A DNA stretch of 64,000 bases from Hermatobates lingyangjiaoensis (Eukaryota; Arthropoda; Insecta; Hemiptera; Hermatobatidae), in NCBI GenBank assembly GCA_026182355.1, contig JAPFBL010000258.1, forward strand, positions 1-64,000, in the 5' to 3' direction. How positions within the stretch are numbered: position 1 is the stretch's first letter; every line of letters starts with the position of its first letter. A program made the translations under genes and the position numbers. The notes under the pieces are model-generated. The model had not been told where the DNA came from. It worked only from the letters and a program-made list of their open reading frames with translations, and made no database searches. Positions 1 through 9,793 of this stretch are shown piece by piece.

Positions 1-59
1 TATTTTATTAATATATATATATATATATGATCAAACCACAATTTGAAATGGGAAAACAA

Positions 60-102
60 GACTAAGATCTTTCAATCGTAACACGCAGTCTTCGTCAGAG
101 TC
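60..102 (-). ncRNA. Hammerhead ribozyme motif, family A (left arm)
   Basis: On the minus strand: helix I GACU/AGUC, core CUGACGA, an extra A, a weak helix II, GAAA, and self-complementary AGAUCU as helix III. It forms the left arm of a foldback (28-171) bounded by TA tracts. The right arm (103-168) keeps GAAAGATG and the family tail ending in a TGATCATTGATATA-type junction but has lost the CUGACGA part. Inference: a PLE pseudo-LTR remnant. Confidence 0.7.
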
Positions 103-165
103 CGCTTTTTACTGCTGAAAGATGTCAGTCTTGTTTTGTCAATTCATATTGTGGTTTGATCATTG

Positions 166-198
<33 letters not shown>

Positions 199-212
199 CG
201 CTTTTATAGAAT

Positions 213-234
213 CTCTCTCGGTCTCTCACTCTCA

Positions 235-299
<65 letters not shown>

Positions 300-300
300 A
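213..300. repeat. (CT)n microsatellite
   Basis: Almost uninterrupted CT dinucleotides follow a TA tract at 166-198. The stretch 300-650 holds no gene or repeat that I recognise; an open frame from 563 starts with GTG and runs into the polypyrimidine repeat. Confidence 0.9.
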
Positions 301-650
301 GTTGAGAAATGAAGAAATCAGAGATGATTTACAGCTATAAAAAGAGAGGACAAACTATTTGGTGTTTGAAAATATTATTGTAAAATTATAAAGTGCCGTT
401 AAATAAAGGAATTCAGTTGACTGTCTTGCTAGCCTAGAGGTCGCTGTCATGACACACAGGTAAAGTTTTCTTTTAGTTGAAAAGAAATTGATGAGATGAT
501 TTACTGAAAGAGGGTCAGTCGGATTAGCTAGTGTGAACTGAGACTGTCTGCAGTGGCGGGGAGTGCCCAGTCCACCCGCCTGTGATTACAAGGGAGACAT
601 TACTGGGGCTTTGCATGCGAAATATAGACTGGTAACAGCAGTAATATTCA

Positions 651-1695
651 TTGTCATTCTCCCTCTCTCTATACCTCTCTCACTTTCATATTTTCTCTCT
701 CTCTTCTCTATTTCTTCCTCCATCCCTCTTTCTCACTCGTTATAATTTCTTTCTCTATCTCTCTCAAATTCATTTTCTCTCTCTCTCCTTCTCCCTCCCT
801 CCCTCCCTCTCTATATACCTCTCTCTGTTTTATATTCTCTCTCTCCCTCTCCCTCCCTCCCACCCCTCATTCTCTATCTCTCTCAGGTTCATTTCCTCTC
901 TCTCTCTCTTTCTTTCCGTCTCTCTATACCTCTCTCTGTTTTATATTCTCTCTCTGTTTCATATTCTCTCTCTCCCTTCCTTCCTCTTTCTCTCTCGTTT
1001 TATTCTCTTTCTCTATCTCTCTCAGGTTCATTTCCTCTCTCTCTCTCTTTCTCCCTCTCTCTATACCTCTCTCTGTTTTATATTCTCTCTCTGTTTCATA
1101 TTCTCTCTCTCCCTTCCTTCCTCTTTCTCTCTCGTTTTATTCTCTTTCTCTATCTCTCTCAGGTTCATTTCCTCTCTCTCTCTCTCTTCTCCCTCTCTCT
1201 ATACCTCTCTCTGTTTTATATTCTCTCTCTGTTTCATATTCTCTCTCTCCCTTCCTTCCTCTTTCTCTCTCGTTTTATTCTCTTTCTCTATCTCTCTCAG
1301 GTTCATTTCCTCTCTCTCTCTCTTTCTCCCTCTCTCTATACCTCTCTCTGTTTTATATTCTCTCTCTGTTTCATATTCTCTCTCTCCCTTCCTTCCTCTT
1401 TCTCTCTCGTTTTATTCTCTTTCTCTATCTCTCTCAGATTCATTTTCTTTCTCTCTCCCACACTCTCTCTATACCTCTCTCTCCCTCCCTCTCTCTATTC
1501 TCCCTCCCTCTTTCTCGCACGTTTTATTTTATTTCTCTATCTCTCTCAGATTCATTTTTTCTCTGTCTCTTTCTCTCTCCCTCCCTTTCTCTCTCTCTCT
1601 TTCTCCCTCCCTCTCTCTCCCTCTTACTCTCTCATTTTATTTTCTTTCTCTATCTCTTTCAGATTCATTTTCTTTCTCTATCTCTCTCAGATTCA

Positions 1696-1742
<47 letters not shown>

Positions 1743-1846
1743 TCTCTTCTCTCTCTCTCTCCTCTCTCTCCTCTTACTCTCTCTCAGTTTTATTTTCTTT
1801 CTCTATCTTTTTCAGATTCATTTTCTTTCTCTATCTCTCTCAGATC

Positions 1847-1891
<45 letters not shown>

Positions 1892-1946
1892 CCTCCCTCT
1901 CCCGCCCTCTTTCTATCTCGTTATATTTTTTCTCTATCTCTCTCAG

Positions 1947-2008
<62 letters not shown>

Positions 2009-2604
2009 TCTCTCTCCTTCTCTCTCTTCTCCCTTCCTCTTTCTCTCTCGTTTTATTCTCTTTCTCTATCTCTCTCAGATTCATTTACTTTCTCTCTCTT
2101 TCTCTATCTCTTTCAGATTCATTACTTTCTCTCTCTTTCTCTCTCCCTCCCTCACTCTCTCAATACCTCCTCTCACCTCCCTCTCTCTCTTCTCCACCCT
2201 CTTTCTCTCGTTTTATTTTCTTTCTCTATCTCTCTCAGATTCATTTACTTTCTCTCTCTTTCTCTATCTCTTTCAGATTCATTTACTTTCTCTCTGTTTC
2301 TCTCTCCCTCCCTCACTCTCTCAATACCTCTCTCACCCTCCCTCTCTCTCTTCTCCATCCTCTTTCTCTCTCGTTTTATTTTCTTTCTCTATCTCTCTCA
2401 GATTCATTTACTTCTCTCTCTTTTCTATCTCTTCTCATTCATTTACTTTCTCTCTCTTCTCTCTCCCTCCCTCACTCTCTCAATACCTCTCTCACCCTCC
2501 CTCTCTCTCTTCTCCATCCTCTTTCTCTCTCGTTTTATTTTCTTTCTCTATCTCTCTCAGATTCATTTACTTTCTCTCTCTCTCTCTCTCATCCTCTCTC
2601 AATA

Positions 2605-2638
<34 letters not shown>

Positions 2639-2822
2639 AGATTCATTCTCTCTCTCTCTCTCTCTCTCCCTCTCTCTATACCCCTCTCTCTCTCTCTCTC
2701 TCTGTATTCCGATATTCTCTCTCACCTTCCCTCACTCCCTTACACCATATAATACTGTCTCACTCCATCTCTCACTGCTCCTAACTTCTCCCCATTTTAA
2801 AATCTTCTTTATTCTCTTATGA
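651..2822. repeat. 137-bp polypyrimidine minisatellite
   Basis: Nearly pure pyrimidine on the plus strand. The marker CAGGTTCATTTCC recurs near 884, 1023, 1160 and 1298, with a CAGATTCATT variant near 1435, giving a period of 137-139 bp. Units include TATACCTCTCTCTGTTTTA and CTTCCTTCCTCTTTCTC blocks. From about 1440 to 2700 the copies diverge and are invaded by (CT)n runs. The 723-codon open frame across it is Ser/Leu/Phe/Pro only and is a by-product of base composition, not a gene. Confidence 0.88.
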
Positions 2823-2947
2823 TTTGTCTTTATTCACTCACTTTACAAAACACATGAACACAATTCGCAACTGAACACAATATAGTGTTTGAAGTACTAT
2901 CAAAGGATCCTTAATTCCATTCCCACCCCCACCCCACACTACTGCCC

Positions 2948-2978
2948 CACCCCCACCACCTGTCAGGTGGTGGGGGTG
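2948..2978. other. GC-rich perfect hairpin
   Basis: A 14-bp arm of C-rich sequence (CACCCCCACCACCT) is followed by loop GTC and its exact reverse complement. No T-tail or gene is adjacent, so it need not be a terminator. The flanking region 2823-3770 is AT-rich with no recognisable gene; the open frames there contain a long lysine/isoleucine/tyrosine run over poly-A and TA tracts. Confidence 0.6.
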
Positions 2979-3639
2979 AGTGAAAAAGGAAAAAAGAGAT
3001 CATATTACAGGGACTCGCTGAGACAGGATATAAGACAATGAAACCTTTATATAACTGCCCTTTCAGCTTGAACCGTTATCAACATTGGAAAACAATCCAA
3101 ATACGCAGGTGAAAATATCTTGGCTAATCAATACATATATATATGTGCATTTACAAACCAGACTTCCTTTGATAAATATTTAATTAAACTCTTTCTGGAT
3201 CTTTGTTCCTGTCACATTTCTAGCTTTCTAATAAGGTGTTTAAAGTTTTGGTTCAACTATGGACTTATTTGGTTTAAACTATGGACTTTGAAATTTATTT
3301 CAGATATTTAAAATGTTCCCCTTTTATGTTGAATACAATTTTCAACTCTATCAGCAACACGGCTACAAACTTTTCGATATATACTCCTATGGTCATTTCA
3401 AGAAAGTTTTCTAAAACTGAATTCATGAATTTTGGAATACTTTTCAGCTTAAGATTGAGTAAACTTTATCTTTCAGTACAGTCTACAAAGAAAAAAAAAA
3501 AGTCCAAATTTTATGGTTTTATAAAATATCAGAAAAAAATAAATATTTGGCAATTATTTAAAGAAAATGTGCATGTACACATTATAAGAGGTAAAAAAAA
3601 AGGTGTTACTCATGCCGCATCCTCAATTTATATATACGA

Positions 3640-3676
<37 letters not shown>

Positions 3677-3777
3677 TATTTTATAAGTTTTTATATTTTA
3701 ACATGTGTTTTGTAGTGTCTCCCCATATTTTGTTTTTTGTAACAAACCTTTAACCTTTGTTGTTATCAATCTTTAGT

Positions 3778-3815
3778 TGCTCTCTGATGACATATATTTG
3801 AAAGGCCTTAGAGCA
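3778..3815 (+). ncRNA. Hammerhead ribozyme motif, family G (variant 3)
   Basis: Helix I UGCUCU/AGAGCA (6 bp), core CUGAUGA, short variable segment II, GAAA, helix III palindrome AGGCCU. A tail containing CACGTGTTTATTGTGA runs to the TA tract at 3897. Segment II (CATATATTTG) can form only about two pairs, so activity is uncertain. Confidence 0.72.
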
Positions 3816-3893
3816 TATTTTCTGTGTTTTTTACTTTTTCCTTGTGGCTTATACTTTCATTAGTTTTCATCACGTGTTTATTGTGATTATTTA

Positions 3894-3926
<33 letters not shown>

Positions 3927-3930
<4 letters not shown>

Positions 3931-4137
3931 GATTTCACATAAACACGTGAAACAACAATCAATGATCAAACCACAATAAGAAATCCCACTCTTCCCTCCC
4001 ACTCTTCTCAACTCCTCACCAGATGTTTTCTGCATCTAGTGTTCAGTTGGGTTTTTGACTCTGACGAAGACCGCTTGTTACGGTTGAAAGATCTTAGTCT
4101 TGTTTTCCCATTTCTTATTGTCGTTTGATCATTCATA
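3927..4137. mobile_element. Family A foldback element between TA tracts
   Basis: Left arm (3927-3981) is the reversed family tail AAAGATTTCACATAAACACG. It is joined to the 3'UTR-like segment upstream of the ribozyme (3982-4050), then the plus-strand ribozyme and tail, ending at TA again. The 3'UTR-like segment matches the reverse of 55230-55285, showing it belongs to the same PLE family. The minus-strand 75-codon frame here is antisense to this element. Confidence 0.75.
4057..4099 (+). ncRNA. Hammerhead ribozyme motif, family A (best copy)
   Basis: Helix I GACU/AGUC; core CUGACGA; extra A; helix II GACCG/CGGUU with a 7-nt loop; GAAA; helix III AGAUCU, which is self-complementary; then U (position 17, predicted cleavage after it). 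Beyond helix I the strands GGGTTTTT and TTGTTTTCCC allow a further GGG/CCC pairing. All invariant hammerhead core bases are present; the extra base between A9 and helix II departs from the textbook fold. Confidence 0.8.
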
Positions 4138-4139
4138 TA

Positions 4140-4191
<52 letters not shown>

Positions 4192-4255
4192 ATCAAAAAA
4201 GCACTTGATGTAATAAATGAATTAATTTACCACAATGAAACTAATTTGGAAACAA

Positions 4256-4285
4256 TGCTCTAAGGCCTTTCGTCAACGCATCGTC
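4256..4285 (-). ncRNA. Hammerhead motif, family G, truncated
   Basis: Keeps AGGCCT, GAAA and most of the core, but a short deletion replaces the helix I strand GCTCT with CACTT, so helix I cannot form. Probably inactive. Confidence 0.55.
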
Positions 4286-4290
4286 AAGTG

Positions 4291-4326
4291 ATCTCTGACG
4301 ATGTGTTGACGAAAGGCCTTAAAACA
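4291..4326 (+). ncRNA. Hammerhead motif, family G, degenerate helix I
   Basis: CUGACGA, segment UGUGUUGAC, GAAA and AGGCCU are intact. The 3' helix I strand has changed from AGAGC to AAAAC, leaving essentially one pair. Confidence 0.6.
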
Positions 4327-4361
4327 TTGTTTCCAAATTAGTTTCATTGTAGTAAATAAAT

Positions 4362-4397
<36 letters not shown>

Positions 4398-4464
4398 AGT
4401 AGCCCTCTGCTTGTGCGAGTGGACGCACGTGCCTCTTCCTCTTCCCTTCTTCTTCCCTTCTTCT

Positions 4465-4496
4465 CCCTGACGACGAACTTCAGTTCGAAATATCGA
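4465..4496 (+). ncRNA. Hammerhead motif, family E relative
   Basis: Core CUGACGA, extra C, perfect helix II GAAC/GUUC, GAAA, helix III AUAU, C at position 17. Helix I is weak (one clear pair). A downstream hairpin GTCC/GGAC (4551-4563) is shared with families D, E and P, and TA follows at 4582. Confidence 0.6.
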
Positions 4497-4631
4497 CCCA
4501 GTAAGTTTTCTCGCTTCTTCTATTTGTTGTCTTTTTTCATTTATATATCTGTCCGGTTTGGACCGTTTTAATATTTTGATTTATATATATATATATCAAC
4601 GATCAAACCACAATAAGAAATTGGAAAACAA

Positions 4632-4674
4632 GACTAAGATCTTTCTATCGTAACAAGCGGTCCCCGTCAGAGTC
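4632..4674 (-). ncRNA. Hammerhead motif, family A
   Basis: Helix I GACU/AGUC and AGAUCU helix III are intact. The core reads CUGACGG (A9 changed to G) and the helix II strand has lost an A, so it is likely weakened. Confidence 0.65.
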
Positions 4675-4709
4675 AAAAACCCAACTGAGTTAAAAACCCA
4701 ACAGTCCTT

Positions 4710-5045
4710 TCTTCTTGGCTTACTATCTAATAAGATATAAGCAAATATTCGATCAGAAGAGAAGACGAAAAGAGTGCCTTATTCATGCACATAAGAAAAA
4801 GTAATCATGTGATTAACTGGAATGAAGCAAATGAATTAATATATGTGTCTTCAGAAAGAAGAAGAAATGTCGTGGAAAGTGCGCTCATAAAGAACTTTTA
4901 TGAGAAGGTGATGAACAATAGCCTAGGACTCTATAAATTGGATGAAGTTTTGATTAGCGGAATAATTAAACAGATGAAGACTTCTTCATCATTAAACACA
5001 TTCAGGGTTGCCAACAATTCTGGAAACTTCAATCAGCCAGATTAA
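4710..5045 (+). pseudogene. PLE GIY-YIG C-terminal remnant (family G element)
   Basis: Reading YSIRREDEKSALFMHIRK, then NHVINW, then RRNVVESALIK and a stop TAA at 5043-5045. The order basic helix, SALF-x-H, NH-x-I-x-W, E-S-A-L-I-K fits the C-terminal half of GIY-YIG nucleases attached to PLE or related reverse transcriptases. An in-frame stop near 4731 and a frameshift interrupt the upstream part (LGLLSNKI), so it is broken. The stop lies 28 bp before the family G ribozyme, which places the ribozyme in the 3' pseudo-LTR on the sense strand. Confidence 0.65.
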
Positions 5046-5072
5046 CAAGTATTTATTATTTTTTAGTTCACT

Positions 5073-5110
5073 TGCTCTCTGACGATGCGTTGACGAAAGG
5101 CCTTAGAGCA
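5073..5110 (+). ncRNA. Hammerhead ribozyme motif, family G (best copy)
   Basis: Helix I UGCUCU/AGAGCA (6 bp), CUGACGA core, segment UGCGUUGAC, GAAA, helix III AGGCCU, U17. It lies just downstream of a PLE stop codon. Helix II is only about two pairs. Confidence 0.75.
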
Positions 5111-5289
5111 TTGTTTCCAAATTATTTTCATTGTGGTAAATTAATCCATCTATTACATCAAGTGTTATTTTGATTATTATTCATATACTCGTATATATAT
5201 ATATATATTTGGGTATTTATAAATATATGTTAAATTTATATATATATAAATAAATATATGTATTCATATATTTATATATATATGGGTTA

Positions 5290-5425
5290 CTTGCCGTTGC
5301 GCCTACAACGTGCTTGGTCTCCCATTCTCTTTTCTCCTGAAAACGGATTACCCGAAAATTTGAGTCTGTAAGTGTGTTTCCCTACTTTGTGTGTTGCTCT
5401 TTGTTAATCTCGAACTGTGTATATA
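5290..5425 (+). mobile_element. Solo family D hammerhead pseudo-LTR
   Basis: Bounded by TA tracts. Contains a GTGCTTGGTCTCCCATTC leader, the ribozyme and a tail ending CTCGAACTGTGTATATA. The same leader occurs at 63147-63195 and 63803-63825. Confidence 0.7.
5334..5364 (+). ncRNA. Hammerhead motif, family D, core mutated
   Basis: Helix I CUC/GAG, helix III AAUU, GAAA and helix II GG/CC are present, but the core is CUGAAAA (G8 changed to A), which should abolish activity. Confidence 0.6.
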
Positions 5426-5602
5426 TATATATTAAAAATAAGAAAAAAAAATCAAGAATCAAAAATGTTCGAATTTGTATTATAAGTTTTTTCACTTAAT
5501 TGTTAAAATTTCTATTGTTATTTTTTATTTATAACTTTTTTGCGCTTCTTTATGTATATTTGATTTTGGAATGATAGTATTATTTCTTATATTTCCTCTG
5601 TT

Positions 5603-5700
5603 TTGTAGGCCTATAAAAAAAAGTATAAAATAAAAAATCGAAACGTTGGCAATGAAGAGTTTAAGGTTAACCTGAAGAACTGACCGAGTAGAGATAAACA
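5603..5700 (+). mobile_element. Family C pseudo-LTR fragment
   Basis: Contains GTAGGCCTATAAAA, GAAACGTTGGCAA, GAGTTTAA and CTGAAGAACTGACCGAGT in the order seen at 63572-63660. Open frames over it are antisense. Confidence 0.6.
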
Positions 5701-5819
5701 AATTTATTTTGTACATATTTATAACAATAAGGTATTGTTTTCTTGACCAGAATTACTGAATAAACACTTTTTTTTCTTCTCTGAATTCGGTCAGGGTTAA
5801 TATTTGAAATCAGCTTTTC

Positions 5820-5857
5820 GCCAACGTTTCGTCTTTATTTTAAAACATCTTCAGGGC
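5820..5857 (-). ncRNA. Hammerhead ribozyme motif, family B
   Basis: Helix I GCC/GGC, core CUGAAGA, extra U, helix II of about 3-4 pairs, GAAA, helix III ACGU, U17. Confidence 0.7.
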
Positions 5858-5976
5858 TATAAACTAACAAAAAACAATGAACATCTGTCATATCTACTTT
5901 ACATTCATGAATGATTTTTTTATGATAAATGTAAAGTAGATATGAGAGATGTTCATTGTTTTTTTGTTAGTTTATA

Positions 5977-6014
5977 GTCCTGAGGATGTCTTAAAATAAA
6001 GACGAAACTTTGGC
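5977..6014 (+). ncRNA. Hammerhead motif, family B, helix III altered
   Basis: Core CUGAGGA, helix II GUCUU/AAGAC and GAAA are intact. Helix III is ACUU instead of ACGU, and helix I has one mismatch. Confidence 0.6.
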
Positions 6015-6119
6015 GAAAAGGTGATTCCATATATTAACCCTGACCAAATTCCGAGATGAAGAAAAAGTGTTTATATTTAGAATCAATGATCAAACCATAA
6101 TAAGAAAATAGGAAAACAA

Positions 6120-6162
6120 GACTAAGATCTTTCAACCGTAACAAGCGGTCTTAGTCAGAGTC
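6120..6162 (-). ncRNA. Hammerhead motif, family A, G8 mutated
   Basis: Helices I, II and III as in the 4057 copy, but the core reads CUGACUA (G8 to U). Predicted inactive. Confidence 0.65.
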
Positions 6163-6180
6163 AAAAAAAGTTGGGTTTTT

Positions 6181-6223
6181 GACTCTGACGAAGACTGCTT
6201 GTTACGGTTGAAAGATCTTAGTC
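6181..6223 (+). ncRNA. Hammerhead ribozyme motif, family A
   Basis: Helix I GACU/AGUC, CUGACGA, extra A, helix II with one C-to-U change in the 5' strand, GAAA, AGAUCU, U17. Core fully conserved. Confidence 0.75.
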
Positions 6224-6287
6224 TTGTTTTCCCATTTTATTATTGTGGTTTGATCATTGATTATTATTTCACGTGTTTATGTGAAAT

Positions 6288-6329
<42 letters not shown>

Positions 6330-6334
<5 letters not shown>

Positions 6335-6990
6335 GAGTGACCAAGCCATGATAGTCCGAGCCATTTTACAAAAAATTGAAATGGTTTCGCGATATATTTA
6401 AATTATATACGTAAGAAAGCATATGGAACGATAATAATTTTTTAAAAATAAGTCTGGGACAAGCTCTGTTTCATAGACCCTCAGCGAGACACTTAGTTAA
6501 ATAAATAATCATCGTTATTAATCGATATTTAGCTAAGTTCATACTTAATAAGTTTAATACCTATCAGTCATAAAGAAAGCTTCTACTACTAAGCTTTATT
6601 TCCTGATAGTGGCATAAAGAATGAAGAAAAAGATACCACTACGGCTTTAGCTGACCACGTAATAAATAAACCTTATCTTGCCCTATTTAAAATCATTGAC
6701 CAACTAACTTGTCCATGTGGAGGACATTTCTAAAAACTGGCATCATATCTTGTATAAATGCCTTAATATACGAAAAAGAAAGGTCTATGTTAAAAAAAAG
6801 AAGAAGAGATTATATAAGGTGGAAAGTGGCCAATGACTGAGCGCAGCATGACTGGTATTGAAACTGGTGAATTTAAAACATTCATATTCTCCATTGACAA
6901 AAAACTAAAAGTGTAATTATGTATTATTATAAGACCTAAAATAGTAATTATAAGAATATCAATAATGTAATTATCATTAGTTGTGCAATC
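6330..6990. other. AT-rich stretch without recognised features
   Basis: No gene, ribozyme motif or known repeat end seen. The 96-codon minus-strand frame at 6790-7080 overlaps the family J tail and is hydrophobic by composition. Confidence 0.5.
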
Positions 6991-7077
6991 CGTAATTGTG
7001 TGGTATTTACTCATTCTGAGGAAAAATGGATAAACAAACAAAATTCTCCACACAAATGAAGTTATAGTCAACAACAA

Positions 7078-7112
7078 CAACGCGTTTCGAACACTTTGTG
7101 TTCTTCATCAGG
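7078..7112 (-). ncRNA. Hammerhead motif, family J
   Basis: Core CUGAUGA, extra A, helix II GAACAC/GUGUUC (6 bp), GAAA, helix III ACGCGU, U17. Only one clear helix I pair (C-G), with TTT against TTG beyond it. Confidence 0.68.
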
Positions 7113-7510
7113 AAAACACTATAATACAAATTATATCTAAATCAGTTATAACCTTGCAAACGGTTTCCGTGTCGGGTATTGCCAGGAAATAGGATGTGGT
7201 TTTTTTAGTGGGTCGGGACCCCCAACCCCACATACCCTAAGCAAGACGTCTTGCTAAGGGATCTGATGAACAGATTTTTCCACATCCTACGACGAAAAAA
7301 AAATCAGTTACAAAATTAGAGTGAAATAATAAAATAAGATAATAATTAATAATAAATATTAATTATATTAGATAATTAATTATATTATTAATAAAATAAT
7401 AAAAATTAAGAGAGAATAATGACATTAATTGAATTAAATTCTTAATTGAATTTTATTATTTCACTCTAATTTTTGTATCTGATTAGATATAATTTGTATT
7501 ACAGTGTCTT

Positions 7511-7545
7511 CCTGATGATGAACACAAAGTGTTCGAAACGCGTTG
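7511..7545 (+). ncRNA. Hammerhead motif, family J
   Basis: Core CUGAUGA (classical sequence), extra U, helix II GAACAC/GUGUUC, GAAA, helix III ACGCGU. Helix I limited to one pair. Confidence 0.7.
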
Positions 7546-7660
7546 TTGCTTTTGATCTTAAGTCTTTTTTTTCCATATCTTATGGTTGTTTGAATATTGA
7601 TTTATATATATATACCTAGAAATATGTTTAAGAAATCACGTGTTTTTTTTACGTAGAAAC

Positions 7661-8225
7661 ACCATCTTTTTCCGAAAATAAGACATCCCCTGAAAAGAAG
7701 CCCTAGCGTGATTGTCTGGACTTTTTGGAGTATAATCCCTCCCTCGGAAATACGCCCTGGCTAAAATAATGCGAAAAATATAATTTTTTAATAAATACTG
7801 TTGAATTTAGGTGGTATCTCTAGATGCCCTAATATTTCAGAGAATCCTTTGGAACAAAATATTCCAAGAACCTTTACCTACTTGGTTTCAAGCAGTCTAC
7901 TTGGACAAGAAGTATTCATTTAACGATAGTTATACTGCAAGCAAGACGTGTGAGAGATTCAGACCAATAATTCTACAGGAAATAGATTTGGAGGAAAATC
8001 AGAACGGAATTCAAAATTTGATAATTTATCACGATGTTACAGAATAGATGACATGACTTTAATTGAATAAATTTAAATTTCCGTATATACAATAAATAAG
8101 TATTAAACAAAAATAGATAAATCTACGTATTACATTTAAAGTCATTCCCCCAAAAAATAAACCCTACACGTATTTTTGACCTAAAAAGAAAGTAATACAG
8201 TGTTTTATTTTCAGAAAAAGACGGT
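7661..8225. mobile_element. Non-autonomous TIR element (CTTTTTCCGAAAATAA ends)
   Basis: Imperfect terminal inverted repeats of about 25 bp: ACCATCTTTTTCCGAAAAT at the left, complemented by the sequence ending AAAAAGACGGT at 8225. Related copies lie at 58866-59651 and, reversed and truncated, at 39453-39706. An internal 78-codon frame (7811-8047, GTG start) reads PTWFQAVYLDKKYSFNDSY; its nucleotide sequence is shared with the other copies, but I do not recognise the protein. No clear target duplication. Confidence 0.65.
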
Positions 8226-9540
8226 ATACCAGTTTATATCAAGATACATGTCACATGTCTATTTATAAAAATTATTGATAGGACAAGTACTGGGAATCGG
8301 AAATATCAGAACTTTTCTAGGTATCGAAACCAGAATCGGAGAATTATAATCAAATCACCGATTCTGAAAACGGATTCTTTGAAATAAATACAGACAGTAT
8401 GTCATTGATGCTTCTTTAGCAGAGATTTCAGTTTCATACTGAGTGCCAGCGTGGCTGTTGTCCAGCTGGGTTATTTGTTTTTATTAATTCATAGCTAGTA
8501 AACTTTGAAATTTTAACGTACACACACGACACAACACACAACACGCCAATTAAACCACCAATAATTAAAGATGCTAATGTTCTTACATTACAATCTAATA
8601 ATATTTCACTTGAATATGAATAGCTACTGCATTTTCAAGGATATTACAAAGATTTTATTTGTCGAAACTTATACAAGTTGTATTTCACGTCAGAAAATTT
8701 TTTTAAATTTTTTTTTTGTTATAACAAAATTATTTGCGCACATTCTCAATACATGATTAATAAATGTACTTTGTCTATAAAGCATTTGTTTTTTAAACCT
8801 ACTTCAGGGAAAGAAAATAAGCATTATTAAATGCTTATATTAAGAAAAATAACCATTACTTGCAGGTTTTGGAATTGGGACTCGTATCGTAATCGGAGTC
8901 GAAAGTTTAATGCAATATCGGGACTAGTATCAGAACCGTTAAAAATTTTGGTATCGCCCGTTCACAAACAAACATGGTCATCTTATAGATCAGTACAAAC
9001 AAAATGTATTTTTAATTATAATCTAATTAAGAATCATTTTCAATTTCAGAAGAAATTTCAAATACTTTTAATAATTTTTATGACTTTAAAAAAAAAACTA
9101 ATTATTTTAAATAATTTATCTATACAAAGCATAAAACTAAATGATAATGTGAATTGAATATATAGAGATATATTTAGGTTGAAATTATTACCTTTGATTT
9201 TTTTTTTGTAATGTTGAAAGACGTACGTTCGTAAGGCGGTCAAATAACACGTTGATTCTTAATCCACACCGACTGGCGTCTAGTTGAGAACTGAGCTCGC
9301 ATCTTGAGCGAACAGGCAATATGAACAGCTTGCAGCGCTTCTGCGGCCGTCAGGAGAACTAACAGCAAAATGAAAACCTTTTTTAGAACAGATAATCTCT
9401 TTCGATTAACAAAACTTTCTATCAGAAGGAACACTTTGATTTGTGTCATTTTTTTTAGCAGCTAAATAATATTCTTTATTGAGACATTAAATAATCATCT
9501 ATTATGCTGATATAATTTTTTTTTTTTTTTTAGACCAGAA
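8226..9540. other. AT-rich stretch with GTATCGG/AATCGG repeats
   Basis: Segments 8288-8375 and 8868-8955 both contain repeated AATCGG, GTATCG and GGGACT-type words and may be ends of an old repeat. A stretch of CA/AC repeats lies at 8520-8545. No gene recognised. Confidence 0.4.
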
Positions 9541-9545
9541 CTGAG

Positions 9546-9575
9546 GTTCCCAAAGTGGGTTCCGCGGAACAAGAC
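9546..9575 (+). mobile_element. hAT terminal remnant
   Basis: GAGGTTCCCAAAGTGGGTT followed by CCGCGGAAC matches the end type of the hAT element at 52775-53476. Only the end survives, joined to a family A fragment (9580-9680). Confidence 0.55.
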
Positions 9576-9579
9576 TGCG

Positions 9580-9680
9580 TTACGTAACAAGCGGTCTTCG
9601 TCAGAGTCAAATATGCAACTGTAAAACTCGTCAAAACGAGTTGGGTTTTTGACTCTGAAGTTTATGTGAAATCTACATAT
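9580..9680 (-). mobile_element. Family A foldback, internally deleted
   Basis: Contains the minus-strand AAGCGGTCTTCGTCAGAGTC, then AGTTGGGTTTTTGACTCTGA on the plus strand, then GTTTATGTGAAATC. The ribozyme 3' halves are deleted on both arms. Confidence 0.6.
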
Positions 9681-9752
9681 ATGATGACGATGGTCGAATT
9701 ATAGAAGTGAGTTGTTCCTGTGTTTATCTGTATGCTATCTTCTTTTTTATTG

Positions 9753-9782
<30 letters not shown>

Positions 9783-9793
<11 letters not shown>

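Larger units (their letters stand above)
4190..4370. mobile_element. Family G foldback element between TA tracts
   Basis: Mirror-image arms: GCACTTGATG...ACAATGAAACTAATTTGG on the left and its complement on the right, meeting near 4286. TA tracts flank both ends. Both arms carry a family G ribozyme, the left one truncated. Inference: two pseudo-LTR cDNAs joined head to head. Confidence 0.75.
4598..5190. mobile_element. Chimeric foldback: family A left arm, family G PLE right arm
   Basis: TA tracts bound the element. The left arm (4598-4700) is a minus-strand family A tail plus ribozyme. The right arm is a plus-strand PLE 3' end: GIY-YIG coding remnant, 3'UTR, family G ribozyme, tail. The two arms are of unrelated families but are joined without TA between them. 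Confidence 0.7.
5735..6073. mobile_element. Family B foldback element
   Basis: Left and right arms are mirror images (TTAGTTTATAG...ACATCTCTCATATC region), meeting near 5910, each with a family B ribozyme. The outer tails contain GACCAAATTCCGAGA. The right tail abuts the next family A element without an intervening TA tract. Confidence 0.7.
6074..6310. mobile_element. Family A foldback element, compact
   Basis: Two arms of about 95-110 bp, minus then plus, meet near 6168 with a spacer of less than 20 bp; both carry ribozymes. The right tail runs CACGTGTTTATGTGAAATC into (TA)n at 6293. It is the clearest minimal example of the foldback design. Confidence 0.8.
7000..7600. mobile_element. Family J foldback element
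   Basis: Mirror-image arms carry ACGCGT-type ribozymes (minus at 7078, plus at 7511). Inner arms contain ATACAAATTATATCTAA and its complement near 7480. A foreign segment of about 155 bp (7146-7302, with ACCCCCAACCCCACATACCC) interrupts the left arm. The right tail ends in TA at 7602. Confidence 0.68.

Noticed and set aside
651..2822. 723-codon open frame
   Set aside because: Only Ser, Leu, Phe, Pro, Tyr and similar residues, arising from a polypyrimidine tandem repeat without stop codons.
3808..4035. 75-codon minus-strand gene starting MQKTSGEELRRV
   Set aside because: It is antisense to the 3'UTR and tail of a family A element and runs through a TA tract; a related sequence at 55250 is likewise 3'UTR.
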